Source: ZC4RG30 sp963726085 (GTDB lineage Bacteria > Pseudomonadota > Gammaproteobacteria > Steroidobacterales > Steroidobacteraceae). Taken from it: a stretch of 64,000 bases of DNA. This document shows positions 8,689-17,269 of this stretch, one piece after another (position 1 is the stretch's first letter; every line of letters starts with the position of its first letter). A program made the position numbers and the translations under genes. The DNA is taken from positions 882,821 to 946,820 of the forward strand of contig CAVSAR010000001.1 in the NCBI GenBank assembly GCA_963726085.1, written 5' to 3'. Below the pieces are notes generated by a model. The model saw nothing but the letters and a program-made list of their open reading frames with translations. It searched no databases and was not told the origin of the DNA.

Positions 8689-9357
8689 TTACTTGCTTGC
8701 GACCAGCGCGCAGGCGCGCAGCGGCGAGTCCTGCAGCCAATGCGCATCCGGATAGTAGGCGAACAGGTACTGGCCGTCCTTGATAGCATCAATTAGCGGT
8801 CGCGCAATTTCCTGCCGTACCGCCGGGCAGCCCCAGCTGCGACCCACGCCGCCGCGTTGGCTGATGGTCCGGTCGCTGACATAGGACGCGCCGTGAATCA
8901 CGATGGCGCGTTCGCGCGCCCGGTCGTTGAACCCCGGCTCCAGCCCGTCGAGCCGCAGCGAATAGCCATTGTGTCCCGTGTAAGTATCGCTGGTGCGAAA
9001 CAGCCCCAGGCTGGACTGGTGGCTGCCAGGAAGGTTTGAGAAACGGGTGGTCGTGTTCTCACCGGAATCACGGCCGTGCGCAACCCGCTCGACCAGCAGC
9101 AACTTGTGTGTCTGCAGGTCAAATACCCACAGCCGCGGCTGCGCGGAAGGAAGTGAGTAATCGATGACTGCAAGCCGGCGTGGCGGGTCGGCCGGGTGCG
9201 CGCGGCCTGCGCAGGTAAGCGAGTCGATCGCCATGGACACGGCATCCGGGTTGATGCCCGGGGCCGCACGGACCAGATCCGCGACTATGCCGGGCTTCGG
9301 CTCTGCCGCTGCGGCTAGTGCGCAACCAAGGCAGAAAGCTGCAGTGGCCAGCTTCAT
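8689..9357 (-). CDS. Exported murein L,D-transpeptidase catalytic-domain family protein
   Basis: A 222-residue periplasmic protein. Seen: signal peptide (M-K-L-A-T-A-A-F-C-L-G-C-A-L-A-A-A-A), then a domain with I-V-I-H-G-A-S-Y-V-S and G-R-S-W-G-C-P-A-V, the His/Cys catalytic signature of L,D-transpeptidase-type enzymes (the PF13645-like branch). These act on peptidoglycan peptide cross-links; substrate specificity of this branch is poorly defined. It is divergent from the SPFH gene at 9474. Confidence 0.85.
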   Translation of the reverse strand: MKLATAAFCLGCALAAAAEPKPGIVADLVRAAPGINPDAVSMAIDSLTCAGRAHPADPPRRLAVIDYSLPSAQPRLWVFDLQTHKLLLVERVAHGRDSGENTTTRFSNLPGSHQSSLGLFRTSDTYTGHNGYSLRLDGLEPGFNDRARERAIVIHGASYVSDRTISQRGGVGRSWGCPAVRQEIARPLIDAIKDGQYLFAYYPDAHWLQDSPLRACALVASK

Positions 9358-9473
9358 GGCGGTCCCCGTCCCTGAAAAGAAGTCGAATATACATACCTGT
9401 AGCGGCAGGGATTCCCGGATTGCAGGACTGATTTCACGGTGATATCATCCCAATATCAAGCGAGGAGACTGTC

Positions 9474-10472
9474 ATGCCGGACGTTTTACATAGCCCAGGT
9501 TCCCGGGAAATCCCCGCCACCGCCGTCAGCGGCTGGCCAATGCTGATCTTCAACATTGCGCTGATGCTCGGCGCCGTTGCGCTCTTCGGGTTCGGCGCGG
9601 CCCGGCACAGCGGGCCAATCGTGGTGCTGGCGGTAGCCGCCGAGATCGCCGGGGTCATCTGCTGCTTCGGCTATTTCACGCTGCAGCCCAACGAGGCACG
9701 GGTGCAGATCCTGTTCGGCAACTACAAGGGCACGGTGCGCACCGGAGGCTTTCACTGGGCCAACCCCTTCTATTCGCGCAGCCGCGCCACAGGCACCCAG
9801 AAGCCCTCCGCTGCGGAGTGGATACGCGCTACTGCCAACAAAGACTTCAAGCGCGTATCGGAAGCGTCATCGACCTCCTTGTCCACCAAGCTTTCCCTGC
9901 GGGCCCACAACTTCAACTGTGAAACATTGAAGGTCAACGACAAGCGCGGTAATCCTGTCGAGATCGCGGCGGTCGTGGTCTGGCGCGTACAAAACAGCGC
10001 CCAGGCGGTCTTTGACGTCGAGGACTACAAGAGCTACGTGCAGGTGCAAAGTGAATCGGCCCTGCGCGGCATTGCCAGCCGCTTTGCCTATGACAACGGC
10101 GAGGTCCATGAGCCCACGCTGCGCGGCAGCTCCGACGAAGTCGCACACGCGCTGATGGAAGAGCTGCAGGTGCGGCTGGCCAAGGCCGGCGTCGTGGTCG
10201 ACGAGGCCCGGCTCACGCACTTGGCCTATGCGCCGGAAATCGCCTCGGTGATGCTGCGTCGGCAGCAGGCCGAGGCGATAGTTGCCGCGCGCCAGCAGAT
10301 CGTGGCTGGCGCCGTGGGCATGGTGCGCATGGCGCTGCTGGAACTGGAATCGCAGCAGGTCGTGCAGCTGGATCCGGAGCGCAAGGCCGCCATGGTCAGC
10401 AACCTGCTGGTCGTGCTATGTGGCAACGCGGATGCGTCGCCAGTCATCAACACCGGCACGCTCTACACCTGA
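9474..10472 (+). CDS. SPFH/Band 7 domain membrane protein
   Basis: A 332-residue protein of the stomatin/prohibitin/flotillin/HflK family. Seen: two N-terminal hydrophobic helices (about 22-42 and 47-68), then V-Q-I-L-F-G-N-Y-K-G-T-V-R-T-G-G-F and the SPFH core with I-A-A-V-V-V-W-R-V, a coiled-coil Q-Q-A-E-A-I-V-A-A-R-Q-Q, and a C-terminal tail. Such proteins build large membrane-bound oligomers that organise microdomains or regulate proteases. Its start follows GAGGAG. A tiny Arc-like gene begins two bases after its stop, a pairing that recurs in proteobacteria (recalled, not checked). Confidence 0.9.
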   Translation: MPDVLHSPGSREIPATAVSGWPMLIFNIALMLGAVALFGFGAARHSGPIVVLAVAAEIAGVICCFGYFTLQPNEARVQILFGNYKGTVRTGGFHWANPFYSRSRATGTQKPSAAEWIRATANKDFKRVSEASSTSLSTKLSLRAHNFNCETLKVNDKRGNPVEIAAVVVWRVQNSAQAVFDVEDYKSYVQVQSESALRGIASRFAYDNGEVHEPTLRGSSDEVAHALMEELQVRLAKAGVVVDEARLTHLAYAPEIASVMLRRQQAEAIVAARQQIVAGAVGMVRMALLELESQQVVQLDPERKAAMVSNLLVVLCGNADASPVINTGTLYT

Positions 10473-10474
10473 CC

Positions 10475-10636
10475 GTGCCGCAGGAACCGCGCAAGGCGTT
10501 TCTGCTTCGGGTCCCGGAGGACCTGTGGAAGGAGCTTGAGAAGTGGGCCGCCGACGACCTGCGCAGCGTGAACGCCCAGATGGAATACCTGCTGCGACAG
10601 GCATTGGCACGCCGCAAGGGCCCGGCTTCCCGGTAG
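10475..10636 (+). CDS. Arc-like ribbon-helix-helix protein (53 aa)
   Basis: A 53-residue basic protein. Seen: R-K-A-F-L-L-R-V-P-E-D-L-W-K-E-L-E-K-W-A-A-D, then S-V-N-A-Q-M-E-Y-L-L-R-Q-A-L, the strand-helix-helix pattern of Arc/MetJ-type DNA-binding proteins. The GTG at 10475 is chosen because it lies two bases after the SPFH stop and removes a 19-residue unrelated N-terminal extension. It may regulate the SPFH gene or act as an antitoxin-like DNA binder, but no toxin gene is seen next to it. Confidence 0.8.
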   Translation: MPQEPRKAFLLRVPEDLWKELEKWAADDLRSVNAQMEYLLRQALARRKGPASR

Positions 10637-10703
10637 GGGAAAACCCGACTCGGTCCGCACTCCGGGTATGCCGGGCTGCGCACCTGCTAGACTTTGTGCA
10701 TCA

Positions 10704-11819
10704 ATGCCGCGTACGACGGCATCAGGGGAACCGGTTATCGAGGCGGCTAGTGCAATCTCCGCGCAGATGAAGCGCGCGCTGGTGCGTGAGTACGCGGGCG
10801 GCGTGAATCTCATCGGCGCAATGCAATCGATTACCACGCTGGTACCCCTTGTGTTGCTCTGGATCGTCGCGATCCTCGGCGCCAGCTATTCGCTTTGGCT
10901 GACCGTGCTGGCCACTATCGGCATCACCTTTTTCCTGGTCCGGGTCTTCGCGCTGATGCATGAGTGCGGCCATGGTTCGCTGTTTCGCAGCCCCTGGGTC
11001 AATCGCGCCATGGGCTTCGTGTATGGGGTCCTTTCCGGCATGCCGCAATACGTCTGGTCACAGCACCATGACTATCACCATCGCAACAACGGCAATTGGG
11101 AGCGGTATCGGGGCCCGCTGGCAACACTTTCGGTCGACGAGTACAAGGCGCTGAGTCCAGCGCTGCGCCGTCGCTATTGGCTGGCGCGCCACATTGCATT
11201 TGCCCCCCTGGGCGGGTTCGTCTATCTCGTTTTCAATCCCCGCTGCAACTGGCTGAAGGGCAATATCGCCCTGCTCTGGAGCCTTGCGCGCGGCAAGCCG
11301 CCTGCCGCATTTACCAGCCGCCACTGGAAAACCTGGAAAGAGTACCGTCACATGACGGCAAACAACCTGGTGCTGCTGGGCGCATTGACGGGGCTTTGCA
11401 TGGTTGCCGGCGCGGCACCGGTCCTCACCGTCTTCATCGTGAGCCTGTCAGTGGCCGGTGGCGTGGGCATCATGCTGTTCACCGTCCAGCACAACTTCGA
11501 GGACTCATACGCCGACAACTCAGACACCTGGACACTGGACCAGGGTGCAATGACCGGCACCAGCTTCCTCGAGTTGCCCGGCTGGATGAACTGGTTCACG
11601 GCAAACATCGGCTTTCATCACGTTCACCATCTGTCGGCTGCCATCCCCAACTATCGCCTCGTTGCCTGCCACCGTGCCAACCTGGGGTTGTTTAAGGCCA
11701 TTCCGCGCATCCGGTTGGCGCAGGTTCCGGCCTCGCTCAAGTGCCTGCTGTGGGACCGCGAGTCCAGGCGCATTATTCCCCTGAGCAAGGCCGTGGATAC
11801 GGATTTACCGGGCCCTTAA
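10704..11819 (+). CDS. Membrane fatty-acid desaturase
   Basis: A 371-residue integral-membrane di-iron desaturase. Seen: histidine boxes H-E-C-G-H (residues 86-90), H-D-Y-H-H (122-126) and H-H-V-H-H (near 297), with hydrophobic helices at about 45-80, 105-118, 180-205 and 225-265. It is expected to introduce a double bond into membrane-lipid acyl chains using O2. The ATG at 10704 is preferred over an upstream ATG at 10668 for family length. It is monocistronic; 60 bases separate it from the next gene. Confidence 0.92.
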   Translation: MPRTTASGEPVIEAASAISAQMKRALVREYAGGVNLIGAMQSITTLVPLVLLWIVAILGASYSLWLTVLATIGITFFLVRVFALMHECGHGSLFRSPWVNRAMGFVYGVLSGMPQYVWSQHHDYHHRNNGNWERYRGPLATLSVDEYKALSPALRRRYWLARHIAFAPLGGFVYLVFNPRCNWLKGNIALLWSLARGKPPAAFTSRHWKTWKEYRHMTANNLVLLGALTGLCMVAGAAPVLTVFIVSLSVAGGVGIMLFTVQHNFEDSYADNSDTWTLDQGAMTGTSFLELPGWMNWFTANIGFHHVHHLSAAIPNYRLVACHRANLGLFKAIPRIRLAQVPASLKCLLWDRESRRIIPLSKAVDTDLPGP

Positions 11820-11879
11820 CCCCTTTCGCCCACCTGGGCCGTAAAGACTTGGCAGATCCTCTGGAAAACAGGAGCTGTC

Positions 11880-12647
11880 ATGAAACGCTTATGTGTAATC
11901 GCAATGGCCACCCTCGGCTGCGCACAGGCGCTGGCGGTGGGCAACCTAGCCAACGTGTCGTTGACCGACCGCGACACGGGTGAAACCCTCGCTGTCTATC
12001 ATCATCGTGGCGACTACTGGGTTGCCGGTCGCCCCGGCGCCCGTTATGCCATCAACATCCGCAATCAGGGCAGCATGCGGCTGATGGCGGTCGCCTCCGT
12101 CGATGGAGTGAACGTCATCACGGGTGAATCAGCCGCCTATGGCCAAAGCGGCTATGTGTTCGACGCCTGGGCGGGCTATGACATCACCGGTTGGCGCAAG
12201 AGCAACCAGCAGATCGCGGCCTTCACCTTCACCTCGGTGCCCCAGTCCTATGCTGCGCGCACGGGCCGGCCAGACAACATCGGGGTCATCGGTGTGGCGT
12301 TGTTCAGGGAACGCGCGTATCCACCGATTGCAATGGCCCAGGAATCCGGCGCCGCTGCGCGGCCCGAGGCCCCGGCAGCCGATGCGGTGGGCGCCCAAAG
12401 GGGCGATCGGGAATCCAGCCGCAAGGATGCTGCCGCGGGCCTTGGAACCGGACACGGCCCTCGCGAGACTTCCGTGGTGGTCAACGTCAACTTCGAACGC
12501 GAGCGGCCACAGCCTAACGAAGTCATCCGCATCCGTTACGACAGCCGCGAGAACCTGCTGGCGATGGGCGTGATCCGCCCGCCGACGCAGGCGCTGCGCC
12601 CGCAGCCGTTCCCCGGGGAACAGTCAGGTTACGTGCCCGATCCGTAG
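11880..12647 (+). CDS. Exported protein of unknown function
   Basis: A 255-residue protein. Seen: signal peptide (M-K-R-L-C-V-I-A-M-A-T-L-G-C-A-Q-A-L-A), a domain with D-R-D-T-G-E-T-L-A-V-Y-H-H-R-G-D-Y-W-V-A-G-R-P-G and later aromatic/glycine-rich segments, then a proline/alanine-rich linker and a short C-terminal beta segment. The start follows AGGAGC. It precedes an ECF sigma gene by 41 bases on the same strand and could belong to its regulon. I do not recognise a defined enzyme. Confidence 0.78.
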   Translation: MKRLCVIAMATLGCAQALAVGNLANVSLTDRDTGETLAVYHHRGDYWVAGRPGARYAINIRNQGSMRLMAVASVDGVNVITGESAAYGQSGYVFDAWAGYDITGWRKSNQQIAAFTFTSVPQSYAARTGRPDNIGVIGVALFRERAYPPIAMAQESGAAARPEAPAADAVGAQRGDRESSRKDAAAGLGTGHGPRETSVVVNVNFERERPQPNEVIRIRYDSRENLLAMGVIRPPTQALRPQPFPGEQSGYVPDP

Positions 12648-12688
12648 GTTCGTGCTGGCTCGGAGGGGCTTCTGCGATACTGTCGCGG

Positions 12689-13261
12689 ATGGAAGCATCC
12701 GCGACGTCTGACGAAGCGTTGATGAGACGCTATGCCGCCGGCGATGTAGCGGCATTTGACCAACTGTACTCGCGTCACGAGCAGCCACTATGGCGCTATA
12801 TCCTGCGCCTCTGTGGCAATCGCGCCAGCGCGGAGGAACTCATGCAGGAAGTGTGGTTCGCCGTGGCGCGGGAAGCCGGGGGATTTCGCACCGACGCGCG
12901 CTTCACCAGCTGGGTCTATACGATTGCCCGCAACCGGGTGATCGACCGGTTGCGCGCTTCCCATCCGCACCAGAGCCTTGACCGCGTCGACGATACGGGC
13001 GAGGCGCTCATGGACACGCTGGCAGACGAAAATGAGCGATCGCCCTTGCAGGCGGCCGTGCAATCCCAGCAGGGGCAGTCAATCATCGCTGCCCTGGGGC
13101 GCCTGCCGCTGGAACAGCGCGAGGCCTTTGTCCTGCAGGTGGATGCGGGATTGACGGTCGAGCAGATCGCCTCGGTCACGGGTACCACGTTCGAGACGGC
13201 CAAGAGCCGGTTGCGCTACGCGCGTGACCGACTCAAGGATCTGCTGCGGGAGCACGCATGA
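12689..13261 (+). CDS. RNA polymerase ECF-type sigma factor
   Basis: A 190-residue sigma factor. Seen: Y-S-R-H-E-Q-P-L-W-R-Y-I and A-S-A-E-E-L-M-Q-E-V-W-F (region 2), F-T-S-W-V-Y-T-I-A-R-N-R (2.3-2.4), then region 4 with L-P-L-E-Q-R-E-A-F-V-L and E-T-A-K-S-R-L-R-Y-A-R. Its stop overlaps the following ATG (ATGA), coupling it to the frameshifted membrane protein. Likely controlled by that partner. Confidence 0.9.
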   Translation: MEASATSDEALMRRYAAGDVAAFDQLYSRHEQPLWRYILRLCGNRASAEELMQEVWFAVAREAGGFRTDARFTSWVYTIARNRVIDRLRASHPHQSLDRVDDTGEALMDTLADENERSPLQAAVQSQQGQSIIAALGRLPLEQREAFVLQVDAGLTVEQIASVTGTTFETAKSRLRYARDRLKDLLREHA

Positions 13262-14068
13262 CTACGCCCAAAGACGAATCCGAGGATGAAGTGGCGCGTG
13301 CGTACCGCCAGGCCAGCAAGGAAGAGGCAGGTAGCCCAGCTGCCGCGACGCGCGACGCGATTCTCGCCGCAGCCCGCGCCGCCGCCTTGCGGCGCAAGCC
13401 CGCAGCCAACGACTCGCGCTACGTGTGGCGCGCAGCGGCCGGTATTGCCGTGCTCGGGGTGGCGCTGCTGCTGTGGCGACAGGCCGATCGCCATGTCGCG
13501 CCAGATCTGACCGTTCGCGCACCTGAAACTGAAAGTGGCACGGCGGTCGACAATGTCGGTACCGCGCCGGCTATCACCCCGGCGCCGCCCGCTGCCGCGC
13601 CGCGCCGACCTAGCAACCCCCGCCGCGCCCGCGCCTAACCAAGCAGCCCCTGCCGCGCCTGCAAAGGACCAACGATCGGCAGCGCCCAAGGCTCAGGCCG
13701 CGCGCGAGGCGCAAGCGCCGCCTGCAAGAATGGACGCGGCTGCCAACGGCGCTGCGGCCCCTGCCGCGGATTCGCAGCAGCTGGCCAGCGCCAGTGCGGC
13801 TGCCAGGGTCCCGCCGCAAACGGAGGCAATTAACTATCCGCAGTTGGTGCAGCGGGAGTTCCCCGAGGAGTGGAATAGCACCGCTGCGCCACCAACCCTG
13901 TGGGTGGTCATGGACGCCCGCGGAAATGTGCTGCGCAAGGGATCGATGACACCCGGCGCGACCGTGACTGCCGATCAGCCCTTCGAATCACAACATCCCT
14001 GGACGATGGTCAGGGTAAAGACGGCCAGCGGCAGGATCCTGCCGCTGGCCGTCATGACCATCAATTGA
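13258..14068 (+). pseudogene. Frameshifted ECF-associated single-pass membrane protein (anti-sigma-like)
   Basis: The frame from ATG 13258 encodes a 126-residue product: a charged N-terminus, a transmembrane helix (A-A-G-I-A-V-L-G-V-A-L-L-L-W), then an Ala/Pro-rich linker, ending at TAA 13636. A second frame, offset by one, continues from about 13600 with more Ala/Pro linker and a well-formed C-terminal domain (W-V-V-M-D-A-R-G-N-V-L...) to TGA 14068. Removing one base in the GC repeat near 13590-13612 gives one 269-residue protein (811 bases, one too many). This is a real frameshift or an assembly error; it is not a typical slippery site. Position after an ECF gene suggests an anti-sigma role. 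Confidence 0.7.
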
Positions 14069-14729
14069 ATTTCCAGCCTATGCCAAGCAGGAAGCCGTCC
14101 GAATCCGGCTGTCCCTTGGCGTTGTTCACGTCCGTCCAGGTGAACCGGTAGGCGGCATGCAGGGCTATGCGGTCGTTGATGTCATAGCGAAGGCCAGCGC
14201 CTATGCGATAGGTAAATCCATTGAGCGTCTTGGTGTTCTGGTAGGTGGTGCAGATGTAGCCCCACCACGGATCCCACCAGCAGCCGGTCTGCGGCGGCGA
14301 AGTCGCCAGGTTGGTATCCATCCAGGTCCAGCCAATCGCGCCGCTGACATAGGGCGAGAACTTGCCGGGCATGAAGTTGTAGGTGGCATCGAACATCAGG
14401 CGGAAGTTATCGAGACTGCCGTGGGCACTAAAGAACTGGCCCGGGTTGGTGCCCGATGCGATCTGCGCATCGTAGCCAGGAGAATCGAACTCAAAGTTGG
14501 CGCCAAACTCGAGCGTGTCTGTGTAGTGATAGCCGAACCCAAGCAGGAACCCGGTGCTGCTATCGATCTTGGCAGTGGTGCCACCCTCGAAATCCCAGTT
14601 GGTCGAGTTTTCGAAGGTCACATCAGTACGTGTTTCCCAGGATCCGGCGCGGCCTGCGGATTGCGCCTCCGCAACCCCGCAGGTTGCTATCCCAGCCAGA
14701 ATTACCAATGCCGTTGAAAGTCCTTTCAT
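14061..14729 (-). CDS. Outer-membrane beta-barrel protein
   Basis: A 222-residue probable outer-membrane barrel. Seen: signal peptide ending near A-E-A-Q, alternating amphipathic strands (V-T-F-E-N-S-T-N-W-D-F, G-F-L-L-G-F-G-Y-H-Y, F-R-L-M-F-D-A-T-Y-N-F), and a C-terminus W-K-F-N. It resembles small OmpW/OprF-type barrels; cargo unknown. It is convergent with the preceding gene, and both stops sit inside the palindrome TCAATTGA. Confidence 0.82.
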   Translation of the reverse strand: MKGLSTALVILAGIATCGVAEAQSAGRAGSWETRTDVTFENSTNWDFEGGTTAKIDSSTGFLLGFGYHYTDTLEFGANFEFDSPGYDAQIASGTNPGQFFSAHGSLDNFRLMFDATYNFMPGKFSPYVSGAIGWTWMDTNLATSPPQTGCWWDPWWGYICTTYQNTKTLNGFTYRIGAGLRYDINDRIALHAAYRFTWTDVNNAKGQPDSDGFLLGIGWKFN

Positions 14730-14848
14730 AGTTCACCCATTGCGTAGAGCACAAAAATCCCTTTACGGGTCCGAATTAGCCGGAGTTGTACCAGATCAAT
14801 GCAAGTCCTGCACGTTACGCAAATGTATGCACATGCGCAGCCTGCACA

Positions 14849-15955
14849 TCATGGATTGGCCTTCTCCCAGGCCCGCACCTTGACTCTCGCGGCATCGAAA
14901 ACGTGCAGGTAGTTTCCCTGACGGATCTTATAACTCGCATCCGCCGTCAATTTTGCCCACACCGGGGCCCAGAGATTGTAGACGCGCAGTTGCGTGGCCT
15001 GGTCGGCCGGGGCGACGTTGTCCGTCCCGAACAGGAAGCGGTCCGGAAAGCGATTGAACATCGCCGCGGTCTTGTCGATCGTTTCAGGCGAAGCGATTGC
15101 GTACTTGGCCACCTCGTCCCACGAGATATCGAAATACACATGCTTGAGTGTCGGATCGGCCAGCATCGCCTCGACGATCTCGCGGTGGTTCGGGCTGCGC
15201 TCTTCCGGATCGGAAGAGGCCTGCGACTGCGCGGGATGCACCACGCGGCCAAGGCCGGTATGCGCCCAGATGATCGTGGTCTTGGGGTGCCGCCGCAAAA
15301 GGTCCTTCATCTGCTTCAGGTACACCGGTTCAGCACCCGCCTTTGCAAACGGCACGTCGATGTCATTGTGCAGGATGACGGCCAGGCCAACCTCGGCGGC
15401 GAGATCCAGAATACGGTCAAGCGCGGGGTCCGTGAGACTGGCCGTGTCCCCGGCCACCTTGCTGGATACGAACTCCTTGTGGATGGTGAACTCGCCGATT
15501 CCGGAGAAAACACCGGGGAACAGCTGCAGGCAGCGGCGGATATGATCGACCGCATACATGTCCGCGGGATTGAATCCGGTGATCATGGGATCGAGGCGCA
15601 ACTGCTGCTCACGCGGCAGCGACTGGTAGGCGCGCGCAATGATTGCGTCGGTGAACGAGTAGTAATACAGGGCGGCGTCAGACTGCAGGTAGTACGTGGG
15701 CGCATAATCGCCGGAATTCTCGTATGACCAGGTCTGCTGCAGCGGAATACCGAACAGGGTCGATCGCCCGACCTTGTTGCCCATGATTTCCGTGACGTAC
15801 TTGTGTATGTCCGTGCCCTTCTGCACGTAGTTGGTCAGGTGGAAATGCGAGTCGTTGAACAGATAGCCATTGTCCGCGGCAAAGACCGGACAGACGGCGC
15901 TGGCGGACAGCACCAGCGCACGCAGGAAATTGCTGAAATCGGATCTGTGCTTCAT
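14849..15955 (-). CDS. Exported amidohydrolase-family metal hydrolase
   Basis: A 368-residue TIM-barrel hydrolase of the amidohydrolase-2 superfamily. Seen: signal peptide (ending around V-F-A-A-D), metal-binding D-S-H-F-H-L after processing, I-L-H-N-D-I-D, I-I-W-A-H-T-G-L and a late F-G-T-D-N-V aspartate. The start chosen is ATG 15955; six upstream codons are less likely. It follows an exported glutaminase on the same strand with a 48-base gap and may be cotranscribed. The substrate cannot be named; family members decarboxylate or hydrolyse small carboxylates. Confidence 0.85.
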   Translation of the reverse strand: MKHRSDFSNFLRALVLSASAVCPVFAADNGYLFNDSHFHLTNYVQKGTDIHKYVTEIMGNKVGRSTLFGIPLQQTWSYENSGDYAPTYYLQSDAALYYYSFTDAIIARAYQSLPREQQLRLDPMITGFNPADMYAVDHIRRCLQLFPGVFSGIGEFTIHKEFVSSKVAGDTASLTDPALDRILDLAAEVGLAVILHNDIDVPFAKAGAEPVYLKQMKDLLRRHPKTTIIWAHTGLGRVVHPAQSQASSDPEERSPNHREIVEAMLADPTLKHVYFDISWDEVAKYAIASPETIDKTAAMFNRFPDRFLFGTDNVAPADQATQLRVYNLWAPVWAKLTADASYKIRQGNYLHVFDAARVKVRAWEKANP

Positions 15956-16003
15956 GCAGCGCTCCCGACCCAAAAGAAGAACGGGGAATCCCTTTCCTGG
16001 ACC

Positions 16004-17059
16004 CTACTTCTTCTTCATCACCACCGGTGTCGGGGCAAGCGGATTTGCGCCCAGCGCATTGGATACCGCCGCGATGGTCTTTTGCGCCTTGACGCTGTTG
16101 CCGGCTTTGTCCAGCGGCGGCGAGATAACCGCAATTCCAAACTTGCCTGGCGATACGGCGATGAGGCCGCCACCAACGCCACTCTTGGCCGGCAGTCCCG
16201 TGTTGTACAGCCATTTGCCGGAATCGTCATACAGGCCCGCGGTCGCCATGACAGCCAGCACTTTGGGCACATACGCCGTGTGCAGCACCGACTTGCCGGT
16301 CACCGGGTTGGTGCCACCGTTGGCCAGCGTTGCCGCCATGATGGCGAGGTCCTTGGCATTGACGCTGATCGAACACTGCTCGGTATAGATGTCGGTCGCC
16401 TGGTCCGGGTTAGCCTTGATATGCCCGTAGGCATACATCAACTTGCCAATGGCCTGGTTGCGCTGGTTGGTGTCGGCTTCGGACTTGAAGACTTCCTGAT
16501 TGACCGACAGGGAGCGACCCGCGAAATCATTGTGGTAGCTAAGGATCTTGCCCCAAATCTCGGCGCGGGAATTACCCGATACCATGCTGGTCGCGGTAAT
16601 CGCCCCCGCGTTGACCAGTGGGTTCATCTCCGCACCCTTGTACTGCTCTATGGCGACGATGGAATTGAAGGCCTGACCGGTCGCATCCACGCCCATGTTG
16701 TTTGCAATCGAATCGGGGCCCTGTTCCTCGATGACCTTGGCCATCGTGAACACCTTAGAGATCGACTGGATTGAGACTTCCGAGGTGATATCGCCCTTGG
16801 TGTAGACGCGACCGTCGGTAGTCACCAGCACAATGCCATAGATGTTCGAGTCCACCTTGGCCAGCGCCGGGATGTAGTCAGCGTTGGCGCCTTCCTTGAG
16901 ATCCTTGAACTGGGCGTAGGCCGAATCCAGGGCTGCCTGGATCGACTCCGCCGACAGTGGGTCAGGAGGCCCTTTTTTGGCAGCCGACGCGGGTACCGCA
17001 GCCAGCAGAAAGGAAAAAGCCAACGCCGTGGCCAATGTAATCCGTGACGCGGTCTTCAT
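16004..17059 (-). CDS. glsA: Glutaminase A with signal peptide (probably periplasmic)
   Basis: A 351-residue serine-dependent glutaminase converting L-glutamine to glutamate and ammonia. Seen: the active-site motif S-I-Q-S-I-S-K-V-F (S-x-x-K), the M-N-P-L-V-N-A-G-A-I segment and the C-terminal G-V-G-G-G-L-I-A-V region that define the family. Unlike common cytoplasmic GlsA, it has an N-terminal signal peptide (hydrophobic run then P-A-S-A-A), so an exported enzyme is predicted. AGGGAG precedes the ATG. Confidence 0.92.
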   Translation of the reverse strand: MKTASRITLATALAFSFLLAAVPASAAKKGPPDPLSAESIQAALDSAYAQFKDLKEGANADYIPALAKVDSNIYGIVLVTTDGRVYTKGDITSEVSIQSISKVFTMAKVIEEQGPDSIANNMGVDATGQAFNSIVAIEQYKGAEMNPLVNAGAITATSMVSGNSRAEIWGKILSYHNDFAGRSLSVNQEVFKSEADTNQRNQAIGKLMYAYGHIKANPDQATDIYTEQCSISVNAKDLAIMAATLANGGTNPVTGKSVLHTAYVPKVLAVMATAGLYDDSGKWLYNTGLPAKSGVGGGLIAVSPGKFGIAVISPPLDKAGNSVKAQKTIAAVSNALGANPLAPTPVVMKKK

Positions 17060-17269
17060 GACACAACTCCCTGGAAAAGCCTATTTCCCACAACTCACCG
17101 AAAATCAGGACAGTAGCAACAATTGGCGCCTTGAATCCCGGCGCCGGCCGATGGTATCAAGCATAACGCATCCTGACAGTTACGTTTTCGTAGCTGCCGT
17201 TGGAATCCGACCACATTTCGCAGGATACTGGCGCCAGCCGATAGTCAACCGGGTGCGCGGGAGAAGCTC

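Noticed and set aside
9440..9458. TGATAT...ATATCA inverted repeat before the SPFH gene
   Set aside because: Only six bases, common by chance, with no regulator nearby.
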